DNA of 64,000 nt from Reichenbachiella sp. 5M10 (GTDB lineage Bacteria; Bacteroidota; Bacteroidia; Cytophagales; Cyclobacteriaceae). Of the stretch, positions 1 through 8,354 are shown one piece after another (the first letter of the stretch is position 1; each line of letters begins with the position of its first letter). Where the stretch lies: positions 996,501-1,060,500 of the forward strand of contig NZ_MDGR01000007.1 in the NCBI RefSeq assembly GCF_002742335.1, in the 5' to 3' direction. Position numbers and translations under genes: made by a program. The notes beneath the pieces are model-generated. The model had not been told where the DNA came from. It saw nothing but the letters and a program-made list of their open reading frames with translations, and searched no databases.

Positions 1-830
1 CCAATGGTTACTACATTGATTTGATGTACCATGCAGAGGATTACTACGCCGTAGATCCATATTTTGGCTATGAGCTAGAGGGGGCTATGAAAGAAAATAT
101 CCTGGGAGGTGAAGCGACGATGTGGAGTGAGTTGGTGACTCCACTGACGATTGATACGCGTATTTGGCCGAGAATGGCCGCTTTGGCAGAGCGCTATTGG
201 TCTCCATCTGAGGTGAAGGATACACGTAGCATGTATAGCCGGATGGACAAGGTGTCGTTGCTATTGGAGCACTATGGAATCGAGCACATTCGTAATCATG
301 AAATGATCCTGCGAAACCTCGCCAATTCAAGAAATATAGAGCCAGTCAGGACGATTGTCAATGTACTGGAGCCAATGAAAGGGTACACTAGAAATGCAGG
401 AGGCTATATGTATAGCGTATTTTCTCCCTATACTAAACTGGCTGATGCTACGCTTGCCGATGCAGTAGATGCGGTTAGGTTGAGGTATTTGTTGGAGGAT
501 TATCAGCAAGGTAGTATGTCATCACATCTGCTTGAGGATATGTTTCGCACTTGGGTTGATAATGATGAGTTGATCCAGTCCATGGTCAAAACTTCACCCA
601 TTCTTGATCAAGCAGTGTCTCACTCTGCTAACCTCAAGGTGATCGCGATAGATGCTATGCAAGCATTGGAATACATAGAGTCAGGCAAGAAGGCTCCCAA
701 AAAGTGGTATAAGGAGTGTATCATGCATCTCGAAGAGGCCAAGCAAAATCAAAGTGGACGTGTGGAACTTCAAGTCATCGAGCCGATTCAGGCATTAGTC
801 GAAATGGCCCGAGGTGAATATTCCAACTAA
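1..830 (+). CDS. Beta-N-acetylhexosaminidase (GH20), C-terminal part, cut by window start
   Basis: The reading frame is open from base 3 to a TAA at 828-830, giving the last 275 residues. The start lies upstream of the window. The motif GGEATMWSEL (about residues 35-44 of the fragment) followed by WPRMAALAERYWS is the end of the GH20 TIM barrel, including the conserved Trp of the substrate pocket. GH20 enzymes release terminal GlcNAc or GalNAc from chitooligosaccharides and glycans by substrate-assisted catalysis; the catalytic Asp-Glu pair would be upstream of this window. The roughly 200 residues after the barrel form a helical tail without a domain I recognise. Neighbouring GlcNAc genes (SusC/SusD, NagB fusion, symporter, ROK kinase) support a chitin or GlcNAc-glycan role. 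It converges on the LytTR gene, with a terminator between them. Confidence 0.9.
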   Translation, partial: NGYYIDLMYHAEDYYAVDPYFGYELEGAMKENILGGEATMWSELVTPLTIDTRIWPRMAALAERYWSPSEVKDTRSMYSRMDKVSLLLEHYGIEHIRNHEMILRNLANSRNIEPVRTIVNVLEPMKGYTRNAGGYMYSVFSPYTKLADATLADAVDAVRLRYLLEDYQQGSMSSHLLEDMFRTWVDNDELIQSMVKTSPILDQAVSHSANLKVIAIDAMQALEYIESGKKAPKKWYKECIMHLEEAKQNQSGRVELQVIEPIQALVEMARGEYSN

Positions 831-881
831 GCGCAGATAGCATTTCATAATTAGTTTTAAGTTAGAGTTGAGTTAAAGATC

Positions 882-914
882 AAGGAAAGGGGCATCCTCT
901 TTCCTTTCTTTTTG
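882..914 (+). terminator. Rho-independent terminator after GH20 gene
   Basis: Arms AAGGAAAGGGG (882-892) and CCTCTTTCCTT (896-906) pair over 11 bp with one G-U, around a CAT loop, and are followed by TCTTTTTG. It lies about 50 bases after the GH20 stop, in the gap between convergent genes. Confidence 0.8.
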
Positions 915-1021
915 TCTTCTATCGTGTGGGGGGATAGCCCCATCAGGGAGAACTATACGCTGGAGTTACTTTTGTATTGAATATGCTGGAGCAGAGGGGA
1001 GTCTTCTGAGTGAGACAAGAC

Positions 1022-1741
1022 TTAGGACAAACCCAACAGCAGGTCTTTGATGTCTTTTTGGTAATTGCGACCGATAGGAAGGAGCTTGTCCCCGATTTCG
1101 ACTTGATTGCCATCGATGACTTTGACTTTTTTGATAGCAATGATGTAGGAGCGGTGGATTCGTACAAATTCATCTGGCGGTAGCAGTTCGGCTACACTCA
1201 CGAGGTTGTTGTGGTTGATGAGGCTCTCGTCATAGGTCTTGATTCGAATGTAGTCTTTGAGGCTTTCGATGTAGAGGATTTCATCGAGATAGACTTTGAC
1301 CATTTTCTTGTCCACTTTGAAAAATACATGTGCCCTCTCGTTTTCTACCGGTAGGTTCACTTCGGATCGATTTACCTTTTTCTCCTCCAGACGATGCTCG
1401 ATACGATTGATGGTTTTCATGAATCGCTGTAGCGCAAAAGGTTTGACAAGGTAGTCCACTACGTCGAGTTCGAAACTCTCGACGGCATATTCGCGGTAGG
1501 CGGTAGTGATCACGACCATTGGTGGTTTGGACAGGCTTTTGAGAAAGTCTAGTCCATTGATCTTGGGCATGTTGATGTCGAGGAAGATTACGTCTACTTC
1601 GTTTTTAGAGAGGAAATTGAATGCCTCTACAGCGTCAGGACAGGTTCCTTTGAGATCGAATTTTTCGAAGTTGACCAAAAAATTTTTGATGACATTGATT
1701 GCCAAGGGCTCATCGTCGATTATCAAACATCGTATGCTCAT
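1022..1741 (-). CDS. LytTR-family DNA-binding response regulator
   Basis: This 239-residue protein has an N-terminal receiver domain (about 1-120) with the acidic pair D9/D10 in IIDDEP, phosphoacceptor D55 in VIFLDINMPK and the conserved Lys K100 in DYLVKPF. Its C-terminal half (about 140-239) is a LytTR DNA-binding domain, recognisable by FVRIHRSYII and LPIGRNY. It is the cytoplasmic output partner of the histidine kinase that precedes it on the same strand with only two bases between. LytTR regulators bind pairs of short direct repeats upstream of target genes. The adjacent, divergently read SusC gene is a plausible target, but I could not recognise a convincing LytTR site. Function is secure as a regulator; the target is inference. 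Confidence 0.92.
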   Translation of the reverse strand: MSIRCLIIDDEPLAINVIKNFLVNFEKFDLKGTCPDAVEAFNFLSKNEVDVIFLDINMPKINGLDFLKSLSKPPMVVITTAYREYAVESFELDVVDYLVKPFALQRFMKTINRIEHRLEEKKVNRSEVNLPVENERAHVFFKVDKKMVKVYLDEILYIESLKDYIRIKTYDESLINHNNLVSVAELLPPDEFVRIHRSYIIAIKKVKVIDGNQVEIGDKLLPIGRNYQKDIKDLLLGLS

Positions 1742-1743
1742 AG

Positions 1744-2799
1744 TTATTCAATGGGTATTTTCAATACTATCTTATATTTCTCATCTGTCTCGACGATATC
1801 GAGCTGATGCGATTCACCATAGACGAGGTTGAGTCGTCGCTTGGTGTTGGTCATGCCTACTCCGTGTTTATAGGTTTCTAAACCGTTGTCCGGAATGACA
1901 GTGTTGGGTTTTAAGTTTTCAGTCGAAAAGGTCAGTATATTATCCGTCACATCCAAGGATATATCAATCGGGATGATATCACTATCCACTTTGGTGCCGT
2001 GTTTGAAACTATTTTCTATGAACGGTAGCAATAGGACTGGGGGAATCACTTTGCCTTCAATGTCGCCCGAGATGGCTAGGTCTATCTCGATGCGATCGCC
2101 GTACCGGAGCATTTCCAAGTCGAGGTAGTTTTGTATATGTTTGATTTCGTTGACGAGTGGTACGCGTTTTTGTTTGGCATCATAGATGACATAGCTCATC
2201 AGTTCGGATAGCTTCAATACCGTATAAGGTGCTTTGTCCGATTTGTCTAGGGTCAGGGAATAGAGGTTGTTGAGCGTGTTGAAAAAAAAATGAGGCTGAA
2301 TTTGAGACTTCAAAAATGCCAATTCGGTTTCAAGATTGGTTTTGATGAGTTCGCTTGCTTTGTTTTTGAAGTCGATCCAGTCGATAGTCATTTTGACTGC
2401 CATAGCAATCGCTACCACATAGATCTGACCGATATAGGCCGCCAGTACGTAGTTGAAATCAAATAGATTGGTATGTTCGAGATTGGATTCTTTATAGATC
2501 TCCGTGGTGACCAAAAAATACGTCAATACGATCTTGATCAGTACGATAGCCAAGATGGATATGGCCAACAGGATGATGTACCAAAACACCTGCTTGGGAA
2601 TGAACCGAGGCATCAAGAAGTAGATGTTGAAATAGACGATGGCCAGGTGCAGAGGGAATTCGACCAAGTTGGATTGTAGAGAATACAAATAGTCGTCGAA
2701 GTAGCTTCCCCATCTCAGCCAATTGATACAAAAGTAGACCGACCAAAACAGGAAGTGCTGTACCCATTCGCGTTTGAGGAACTTCAATTTCTCAGGCAT
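1744..2799 (-). CDS. LytS-like sensor histidine kinase (His_kinase family)
   Basis: I chose ATG at 2799 (351 residues). An in-frame TTG at 2844 would add 15 residues but is a poorer start. The N-terminal 140 residues contain about four hydrophobic membrane segments. The H-box QIQPHFFFNTLNNL places the phosphorylated His at H170, and the N-box LLPFIENSFKHG gives N263; a glycine box GVGMTN follows. This is the LytS/YehU type of kinase without a separate HisKA domain, and it phosphorylates the LytTR regulator encoded immediately downstream. There is no obvious periplasmic sensor domain, so the signal may be sensed within the membrane. Its position back to back with a SusC/SusD pair suggests control of that locus, by inference only. 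Confidence 0.9.
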   Translation of the reverse strand: MPEKLKFLKREWVQHFLFWSVYFCINWLRWGSYFDDYLYSLQSNLVEFPLHLAIVYFNIYFLMPRFIPKQVFWYIILLAISILAIVLIKIVLTYFLVTTEIYKESNLEHTNLFDFNYVLAAYIGQIYVVAIAMAVKMTIDWIDFKNKASELIKTNLETELAFLKSQIQPHFFFNTLNNLYSLTLDKSDKAPYTVLKLSELMSYVIYDAKQKRVPLVNEIKHIQNYLDLEMLRYGDRIEIDLAISGDIEGKVIPPVLLLPFIENSFKHGTKVDSDIIPIDISLDVTDNILTFSTENLKPNTVIPDNGLETYKHGVGMTNTKRRLNLVYGESHQLDIVETDEKYKIVLKIPIE

Positions 2800-3105
2800 T
2801 TTCAGAGGAGTCTGGTCTAGTAAGAATGTATTTGAAAGAATCAAGATAAGAAAATATGGTTAAACAGATATTTATTTATGCATAATAATCAGTTAAAATA
2901 TGTTCCCATTATGAAGTCGCTATTTGGTGCTATTTTGTCGATAAAGAGCGAAATAACAGTCATTTTGTGTGGTTCGGATAAGAAGGTGTTCGTTCGGAGG
3001 AGATTTGATGTCGTTGAGCTAAAATATTACACGCTTTACGATTTAGTAACGAACATTAGGATGTTAAAATCAAAAAACGATTACTAATATTTAAAATTTA
3101 GATCT
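2800..3105. promoter_or_regulatory. Divergent intergenic region between kinase and susC
   Basis: About 306 bases separate the divergent kinase and SusC genes, and promoters for both must lie here. The sequence is AT-rich. An 11-base direct repeat TTACTAATATT occurs at 3081-3091 and again at 3118-3128, the second copy lying inside the first codons of susC. I see no clean TTG/TAnnTTTG promoter and no clear LytTR double site. A 69-codon open frame at 2878-3087 has no convincing features. Confidence 0.4.
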
Positions 3106-6100
3106 ATGACTAAAAGGTTACTAATATTGAGTTTAGCCCTGTGTACGACACTGTTCGTGCAGGCTCAGACTCGTACGGTATCTGGTAGTGTGACAGACTC
3201 CGCTAATGGAGATGCACTACCTGGAGTGAATGTACTTGTGAAGGGAACTTCGAATGGTACAGTGACAGACATTGGAGGGGCGTATACCCTAGAGGTGTCG
3301 GATGCAGATGTGTTGGTGTTTTCATTTATAGGGTACATGTCTTCGGAGCAGTTGGTCGGTACCAAGTCTGTTTTGGACGTAGCGATGGCTGCTGATGTGG
3401 AGCAGCTCGACGAAGTAGTCGTGACGGCTTTGGGTATCTCTAGGGACAAGAAGTCCTTGACCTATGCTTCGCAAGAGGTGGAAGGTGATGAATTGACTCG
3501 AGTCAAAGATGCCAACTTCATGAACTCATTGACTGGTAAGGCCGCTGGTGTATTTGTCAACAGAAGTGGGTCAGGTGTAGGCGGATCGACAAGAGTCGTA
3601 TTGAGAGGTAACTCGTCGACGAGAAACAACTCTGTACTCTATGTGATCGATGGCGTGCCAATGAACAACTACTCTCCTTCACAACCTAGTGATGTATGGG
3701 GACAGAACTTCGGCGTAGCAGGATCCGCAGGTACAGGTGGAGCAGGTAGAGATGGAGGTGATGGTATCGCCAACATCAACCCTGAAGATATCGAAAGCAT
3801 CAACGTATTGAAAGGAGCATCAGCTGCTGCACTATATGGTAGTCAAGCGGCCAATGGGGTGATCTTGATCACTACCAAAAAGGGTAAGTCGGGTAAGGTG
3901 ACAGTAGCTGCTTCGTCCAACTTCACGTCAGAGTCAGTATTGATGATGCCTGAGATGCAGTATAGCTACGGGCAGACTTCACCAGGTGCGTTGGATAGCT
4001 GGGGCGGAGCTGTGGACGCCAAGGATCACGTGACAGACTTCTTTGACAATGGAAAAACATGGATCAACACCGTATCCATCTCTGGTGGTAACGAAATGGC
4101 GCAAACGTATTTTTCTTATGCCAATACAGATTCTAAAGGTATTATTCCTTCCAACGAGTTGAAGAAACACAACGTGACGTTTAAGGAGAACTTGAGCGTG
4201 TGGAAAGATAGATTGAAACTCGATGGTAGTGTGAGTTTGATCACTCAGACAACCAAAAATCGAGCAAACTCAGGGATGTATTTCAACCCATTGACGGGTT
4301 TGTACTTCTTCCCAAGAGGATTGGATTTCGATGAATACAAGGAGCACTATGAAGTATTCAACGCGGACCGAAATTTCAACACGCAAAACTGGGTCAACAA
4401 CATTGACGTACAGCAGAACCCGTATTGGATTATCAATAGAAACAAAAATGAAGATTCAAGAAATAGAGTGATTGGAAACGTCGGAGCGACGGTGAAAATC
4501 ACCGAGGACTTGAAGTTTAGAGTACGAGGAAACATCGACAAGTCGATCGATAGATACGATCAGAGAGTACATGCCTCTACCCAAGCTACCTTGTCTGATA
4601 TCAACGGTAGATACGTACAGCAAAACGCAGAAGCAACCCAGATGTATGGAGACGCTTTGTTGATGTACAACAAGACTTTTGAGAAATTCAGCGTGTCTGC
4701 TACAGTGGGTGCCAGTATCACAGATAGCGAAGTGAAGTCACAGTTCTTTGACTCTAAGGGAGGAGATGACATCAGAAATGAAGGTGTAGAAGGCTTGTTT
4801 TATGCCAATACATTCAATATCCAAAACATCGCAGTAGGGGGGACAGCATTGTTCAACGAAGGTGGGTACCACTCACAGTTGCAGTCAGTGTTCGGTAGTT
4901 TGAATTTGGGATACAACGGCATGTTGTTCTTAGATGTGACAGGACGAAACGATTGGTCTTCTACTTTGCCTGATACGGATTTTTTCTATCCATCGGTAGG
5001 GTTGACAGCTGTGATTTCAGAAATGGTCGATATCCCATCTGTGGATCTATTGAAAGTGAGAGCATCTTTTGCCCAAGTGGGTAACGCGGTGAACGCATAT
5101 GACCTTGGGTCTGGTTCGTTCAACTCGATCATCCCTTACGGTACGGTGACTACTCCTACTAGTAGAGTGGAGCCAGGTCAGACATTGGATCCAGAAATGC
5201 AGAATTCGTTTGAGGTAGGCGCAGAGGTGTCTGTATTGAATCAGAGAGTAAGTTTGGATCTTGCATACTACAATACGGTGACTGAGAACCAGCGAATTCC
5301 AATTGTGGCACCTGCTAGTCAAGGTGGAGGATTTTTCTACATCAATGGAGGAGAAATTATCAACAAAGGGATTGAGGCTGCTTTGACTGTCGTTCCCGTT
5401 TCTACAGAGAAATTCAACTGGACGTCTACCTTGAACTTTACCAAAAACAACAACGAAGTGAAGGAATTGCCTGACGAGTTGGAGGATGGCAAGTTGCAGT
5501 TGACGGCTCCTGGAGTCAACAATTACGCGATGATGTTGACCGAAGGCTCACAGTTTGGAGATATATATGGACAGAAGTTCGCGAGAAATGCCGATGGAGC
5601 GATCATCGTAGATGCGGATGGACGTCCACAAATCCAAGAAGGTGGATTGGACTATGTAGGGAATCCAAACCCAGATTATATGTGGGGATGGAACAACAAC
5701 TTCAACTATAGAGGGATCTCGTTGGGGTTCTTGATCGATGCTCGTATCGGAGGACAAGTGATGTCTATGACCGAAGCGATGAACGACCTATATGGAGTAT
5801 CTAAGGAGACTGCTGATGCAAGAGATGCGGGTGGAGTAGACATGGATGCAGTCTATGCCGACGGTACACCATATGTAGGTCTATTGCCAGCGCAGGAGTT
5901 CTATACCACAGTAGGAGGTAGAGCAGGTATCACCGAACAGTACGTGTACAGTGCGACCAACATCCGATTGAGAGAGATGTCGATTGGGTATTCATTGCCT
6001 TCGTCAGTGATGGAAAAATTGGGGCCAATCAAAACGGCTAAAGTGTCACTGATTGGTAGAAACTTGTTTTTCTTCAAGAATGACGCACCATTCGATCCAG

Positions 6101-6198
6101 ACGTGTCTATGTCCACAGGGACAGGATTGCAGGGGGTTCATGTATTCGGGTTGCCTTCGACAAGAAGCATCGGTTTCAACCTGTCTTTGACTCTATAA
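3106..6198 (+). CDS. SusC/RagA-family TonB-dependent outer-membrane transporter (GlcNAc/chitin-type locus)
   Basis: The 1030-residue product starts with a signal peptide ending near LFVQAQ (residue 21). It has an N-terminal carboxypeptidase-regulatory-like beta domain (about 23-100), the SusC/TonB-box region DEVVVTALG (about 104-112), a plug domain with INPEDIESINVLKGASAAALYG, and a 22-strand beta-barrel ending in an aromatic-poor strand GFNLSLTL. SusC proteins import oligosaccharides across the outer membrane using TonB energy and form a lidded pair with SusD. The SusD gene follows after 27 bases. Nearby GH20, NagB-PIG-L, symporter and ROK kinase genes suggest a chitooligosaccharide or GlcNAc-containing substrate. 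Confidence 0.95.
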   Translation: MTKRLLILSLALCTTLFVQAQTRTVSGSVTDSANGDALPGVNVLVKGTSNGTVTDIGGAYTLEVSDADVLVFSFIGYMSSEQLVGTKSVLDVAMAADVEQLDEVVVTALGISRDKKSLTYASQEVEGDELTRVKDANFMNSLTGKAAGVFVNRSGSGVGGSTRVVLRGNSSTRNNSVLYVIDGVPMNNYSPSQPSDVWGQNFGVAGSAGTGGAGRDGGDGIANINPEDIESINVLKGASAAALYGSQAANGVILITTKKGKSGKVTVAASSNFTSESVLMMPEMQYSYGQTSPGALDSWGGAVDAKDHVTDFFDNGKTWINTVSISGGNEMAQTYFSYANTDSKGIIPSNELKKHNVTFKENLSVWKDRLKLDGSVSLITQTTKNRANSGMYFNPLTGLYFFPRGLDFDEYKEHYEVFNADRNFNTQNWVNNIDVQQNPYWIINRNKNEDSRNRVIGNVGATVKITEDLKFRVRGNIDKSIDRYDQRVHASTQATLSDINGRYVQQNAEATQMYGDALLMYNKTFEKFSVSATVGASITDSEVKSQFFDSKGGDDIRNEGVEGLFYANTFNIQNIAVGGTALFNEGGYHSQLQSVFGSLNLGYNGMLFLDVTGRNDWSSTLPDTDFFYPSVGLTAVISEMVDIPSVDLLKVRASFAQVGNAVNAYDLGSGSFNSIIPYGTVTTPTSRVEPGQTLDPEMQNSFEVGAEVSVLNQRVSLDLAYYNTVTENQRIPIVAPASQGGGFFYINGGEIINKGIEAALTVVPVSTEKFNWTSTLNFTKNNNEVKELPDELEDGKLQLTAPGVNNYAMMLTEGSQFGDIYGQKFARNADGAIIVDADGRPQIQEGGLDYVGNPNPDYMWGWNNNFNYRGISLGFLIDARIGGQVMSMTEAMNDLYGVSKETADARDAGGVDMDAVYADGTPYVGLLPAQEFYTTVGGRAGITEQYVYSATNIRLREMSIGYSLPSSVMEKLGPIKTAKVSLIGRNLFFFKNDAPFDPDVSMSTGTGLQGVHVFGLPSTRSIGFNLSLTL

Positions 6199-6225
6199 TT
6201 ACTGTTCACGATAAAATTTCAAATC

Positions 6226-7800
6226 ATGAAAATAAATAAGATATATAAATCAATGCTTGCCTTAGGAACTGCCTCTATGCTGACAGTTGCGATGCAAGGT
6301 TGTACCGATAAATTCGAGGAAATCAATACCAATCCATACGGTATCTCCAACGAAGCACTGACACAGGACTTTAATCATATTGGAGGTCGCGTCGTACAGG
6401 CTACTCAAAACATCTATGTGATTACTCCTGCATGGGTGACTCAGTTGCAGCAGAACTTGAACGCCGACATCTACAGTGGATATTTGGCTCCACCTACGCC
6501 TTTTGCTGGCAACATCAACAACAATACCTACAGTCTAGTCGACGGTTGGAATGGATTCATCTGGTCTTCGGCCTACGAAAGTGTGATGTACCCATTGGCA
6601 ACTATGGATGAAACTGCAGGCGATGAATTTCCTCAGTTTGTAGCTTGGGGCAAGATCGTACGAGTAGAAGCGATGCACAGAGTGTCGGATGTATTCGGGC
6701 CGATCATTTATTCACAGTATGGTCAGTCCCCTGCCATGTATGATTCTCAAGAAGAGGTGTACAAGCAGTTTGTCGCGGATCTCGATGATGCGATCACGGT
6801 ACTAGAGCAGTACAAGGACTTTTCAGGGTTTACAAAATTTGACTTGGTATATGGAGGAAACGTGACCAGTTGGATCAAGTTTGCCAATTCACTGAAGTTG
6901 AGATTGGCAATCAGAATGTCTGATGTCGATCCCGCTTACGCGAAAACAATCGGAGAAGAAGCTTTGGCATCTACCGCAGGCTTCATCGAAGATAATTCAG
7001 AGAATTTTACTCTATCGCCTACTGCAGGAGATCATCCACTCAACACCCTCAGTGGTGCATGGGGAGATACACGCATGAGTGCTGAGATGGAGTCAATATT
7101 GACTGGGTACAATGATCCTAGAATGGCGGTTTATTTCGCTGCTGCTACGGATGCTACCATTGCAGGACAGCACAAAGGAGTGCGTAGTGGAATCGAGATT
7201 GAATCCAAGGATACTTACGTAGGTCACTCTGCTGTCGCTACTCAAGGCGGAGTTCAACTCATGACTGCTGCAGAGGTGGCCTTCTTGAAGGCCGAGGCAG
7301 CATTGCTTGGGTGGGCGAATGCAGGAACTGCTCAAGCCAACTACGAAGCAGGTATTGCATTATCTTTTGCTCAACATGGAGCAGGAGGAGCGGATACTTA
7401 CATGACAGATGCGACGAGTATGCCAGCTCCATTTGTAGATACATACAATTCGGACAACGACGTTTTGGCGGGTGACCCTAACTTGAGTACAGCGACTATC
7501 GCGTGGGATGCTGCTGCGACGGACGAAGAACTGTTGGAGAAAATCATCACGCAGAAGTGGATAGCTGTATTTCCTGACGGTCAAGAGGCTTGGTCAGAAT
7601 TCAGAAGAACAGGTTATCCCAAAAAATTCCCTAATGTGGTGAACTATAGCAACGGGACAATTGATACGGATGAGCAGATCAAAAGGATCAATTTTTCAGC
7701 GACCGAGTTGACTACCAACCCTGACGGAGTAGCTTCTGGTATCCAAGAGCTTGGAGGACCGGATACAGGTGGTACTTCGCTTTGGTGGGATGTAGACTAA
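6226..7800 (+). CDS. SusD-like surface glycan-binding lipoprotein (SusD/RagB family)
   Basis: The 524-residue product has a lipoprotein signal with lipobox VAMQGC, Cys at C26, and the helical TPR-like scaffold of the SusD-like group in which the protein begins TDKFEEINTNPYG. It would be anchored on the outer membrane surface and cap the SusC barrel, delivering sugar to it. It is co-transcribed with the SusC gene 27 bases upstream and is followed by a strong terminator, so susC-susD form a two-gene unit separate from the downstream catabolic genes. It belongs to the same subfamily as many chitin-locus SusD-like proteins by general look, but substrate is inferred from context only. Confidence 0.92.
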   Translation: MKINKIYKSMLALGTASMLTVAMQGCTDKFEEINTNPYGISNEALTQDFNHIGGRVVQATQNIYVITPAWVTQLQQNLNADIYSGYLAPPTPFAGNINNNTYSLVDGWNGFIWSSAYESVMYPLATMDETAGDEFPQFVAWGKIVRVEAMHRVSDVFGPIIYSQYGQSPAMYDSQEEVYKQFVADLDDAITVLEQYKDFSGFTKFDLVYGGNVTSWIKFANSLKLRLAIRMSDVDPAYAKTIGEEALASTAGFIEDNSENFTLSPTAGDHPLNTLSGAWGDTRMSAEMESILTGYNDPRMAVYFAAATDATIAGQHKGVRSGIEIESKDTYVGHSAVATQGGVQLMTAAEVAFLKAEAALLGWANAGTAQANYEAGIALSFAQHGAGGADTYMTDATSMPAPFVDTYNSDNDVLAGDPNLSTATIAWDAAATDEELLEKIITQKWIAVFPDGQEAWSEFRRTGYPKKFPNVVNYSNGTIDTDEQIKRINFSATELTTNPDGVASGIQELGGPDTGGTSLWWDVD

Positions 7801-7845
7801 TACCCCTTCGATATACAGTGCAAATTGTGTATAGAGTTTGAGTAG

Positions 7846-7873
7846 AAGAGCCGTGGAGACACGGCTCTTTTTG
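7846..7873 (+). terminator. Rho-independent terminator after susD
   Basis: A perfect 10-bp stem, AAGAGCCGTG (7846-7855) with CACGGCTCTT (7860-7869), closes a GAGA loop and runs into a T-rich tail. It ends the susC-susD transcript. Confidence 0.92.
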
Positions 7874-8354
7874 TTGGTCACAGGCAGAGTTAGAGTCTGG
7901 GCGATGCGCTACGGTTTGTTATGCGAGACCACAGAAAGTGAAACGACTATGCGTACTTGTACTTTGACGAAGGATCGAGAGGGGGTCTGTCTCAAATTTC
8001 GTATCTCGTGATTCAGCACATTTATGGATGTATGTTTATTGTGTGTGTGCGGACACATTTATTTAAAACGTCTATATTGCATTCTATTCGGTTTAGCTTC
8101 AAAGTGGGTCGCTTTAGCTAAATAATTTATCGATATCGATGAGCCGAGCTAGTTTTAGTATTGTATTTAGTAGTTAATACATTTTAGAGTTGAAAGGGAA
8201 GATAAGCCGGAGGTGTTTTTAGTCCGTCGAGTTTTAGTCAGAATTGTCGCCATGCTTCTGGCTTGTTTTTCTTCATTTGGAGCGAATCGAAAAATTAGCA
8301 AAGAATCAATTTTTCAATGTGTAAAACGGGTTAAATTAGATAGATGGAATAGTC
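7874..8354 (+). promoter_or_regulatory. Intergenic region upstream of the nagB fusion
   Basis: About 480 bases lie between the susD terminator and the nagB start. An inverted repeat GAAAAATT (8289-8296) and AATTTTTC (8308-8315) with an 11-base spacer sits about 40 bases before the start codon and could be an operator. No textbook TTG/TAnnTTTG promoter was found. A GTG-started open frame at 8213-8434 overlaps the nagB start by 80 bases and shows no protein features, so I do not call it. Confidence 0.35.

Noticed and set aside
2878-3087. 69-codon plus-strand frame in front of the first susC
   Set aside because: No signal peptide, domain or codon bias; it fills the promoter region of divergent genes.
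3081-3128. Direct repeat TTACTAATATT before and inside susC
   Set aside because: Second copy lies in coding sequence and the motif is AT-rich, so chance is likely.
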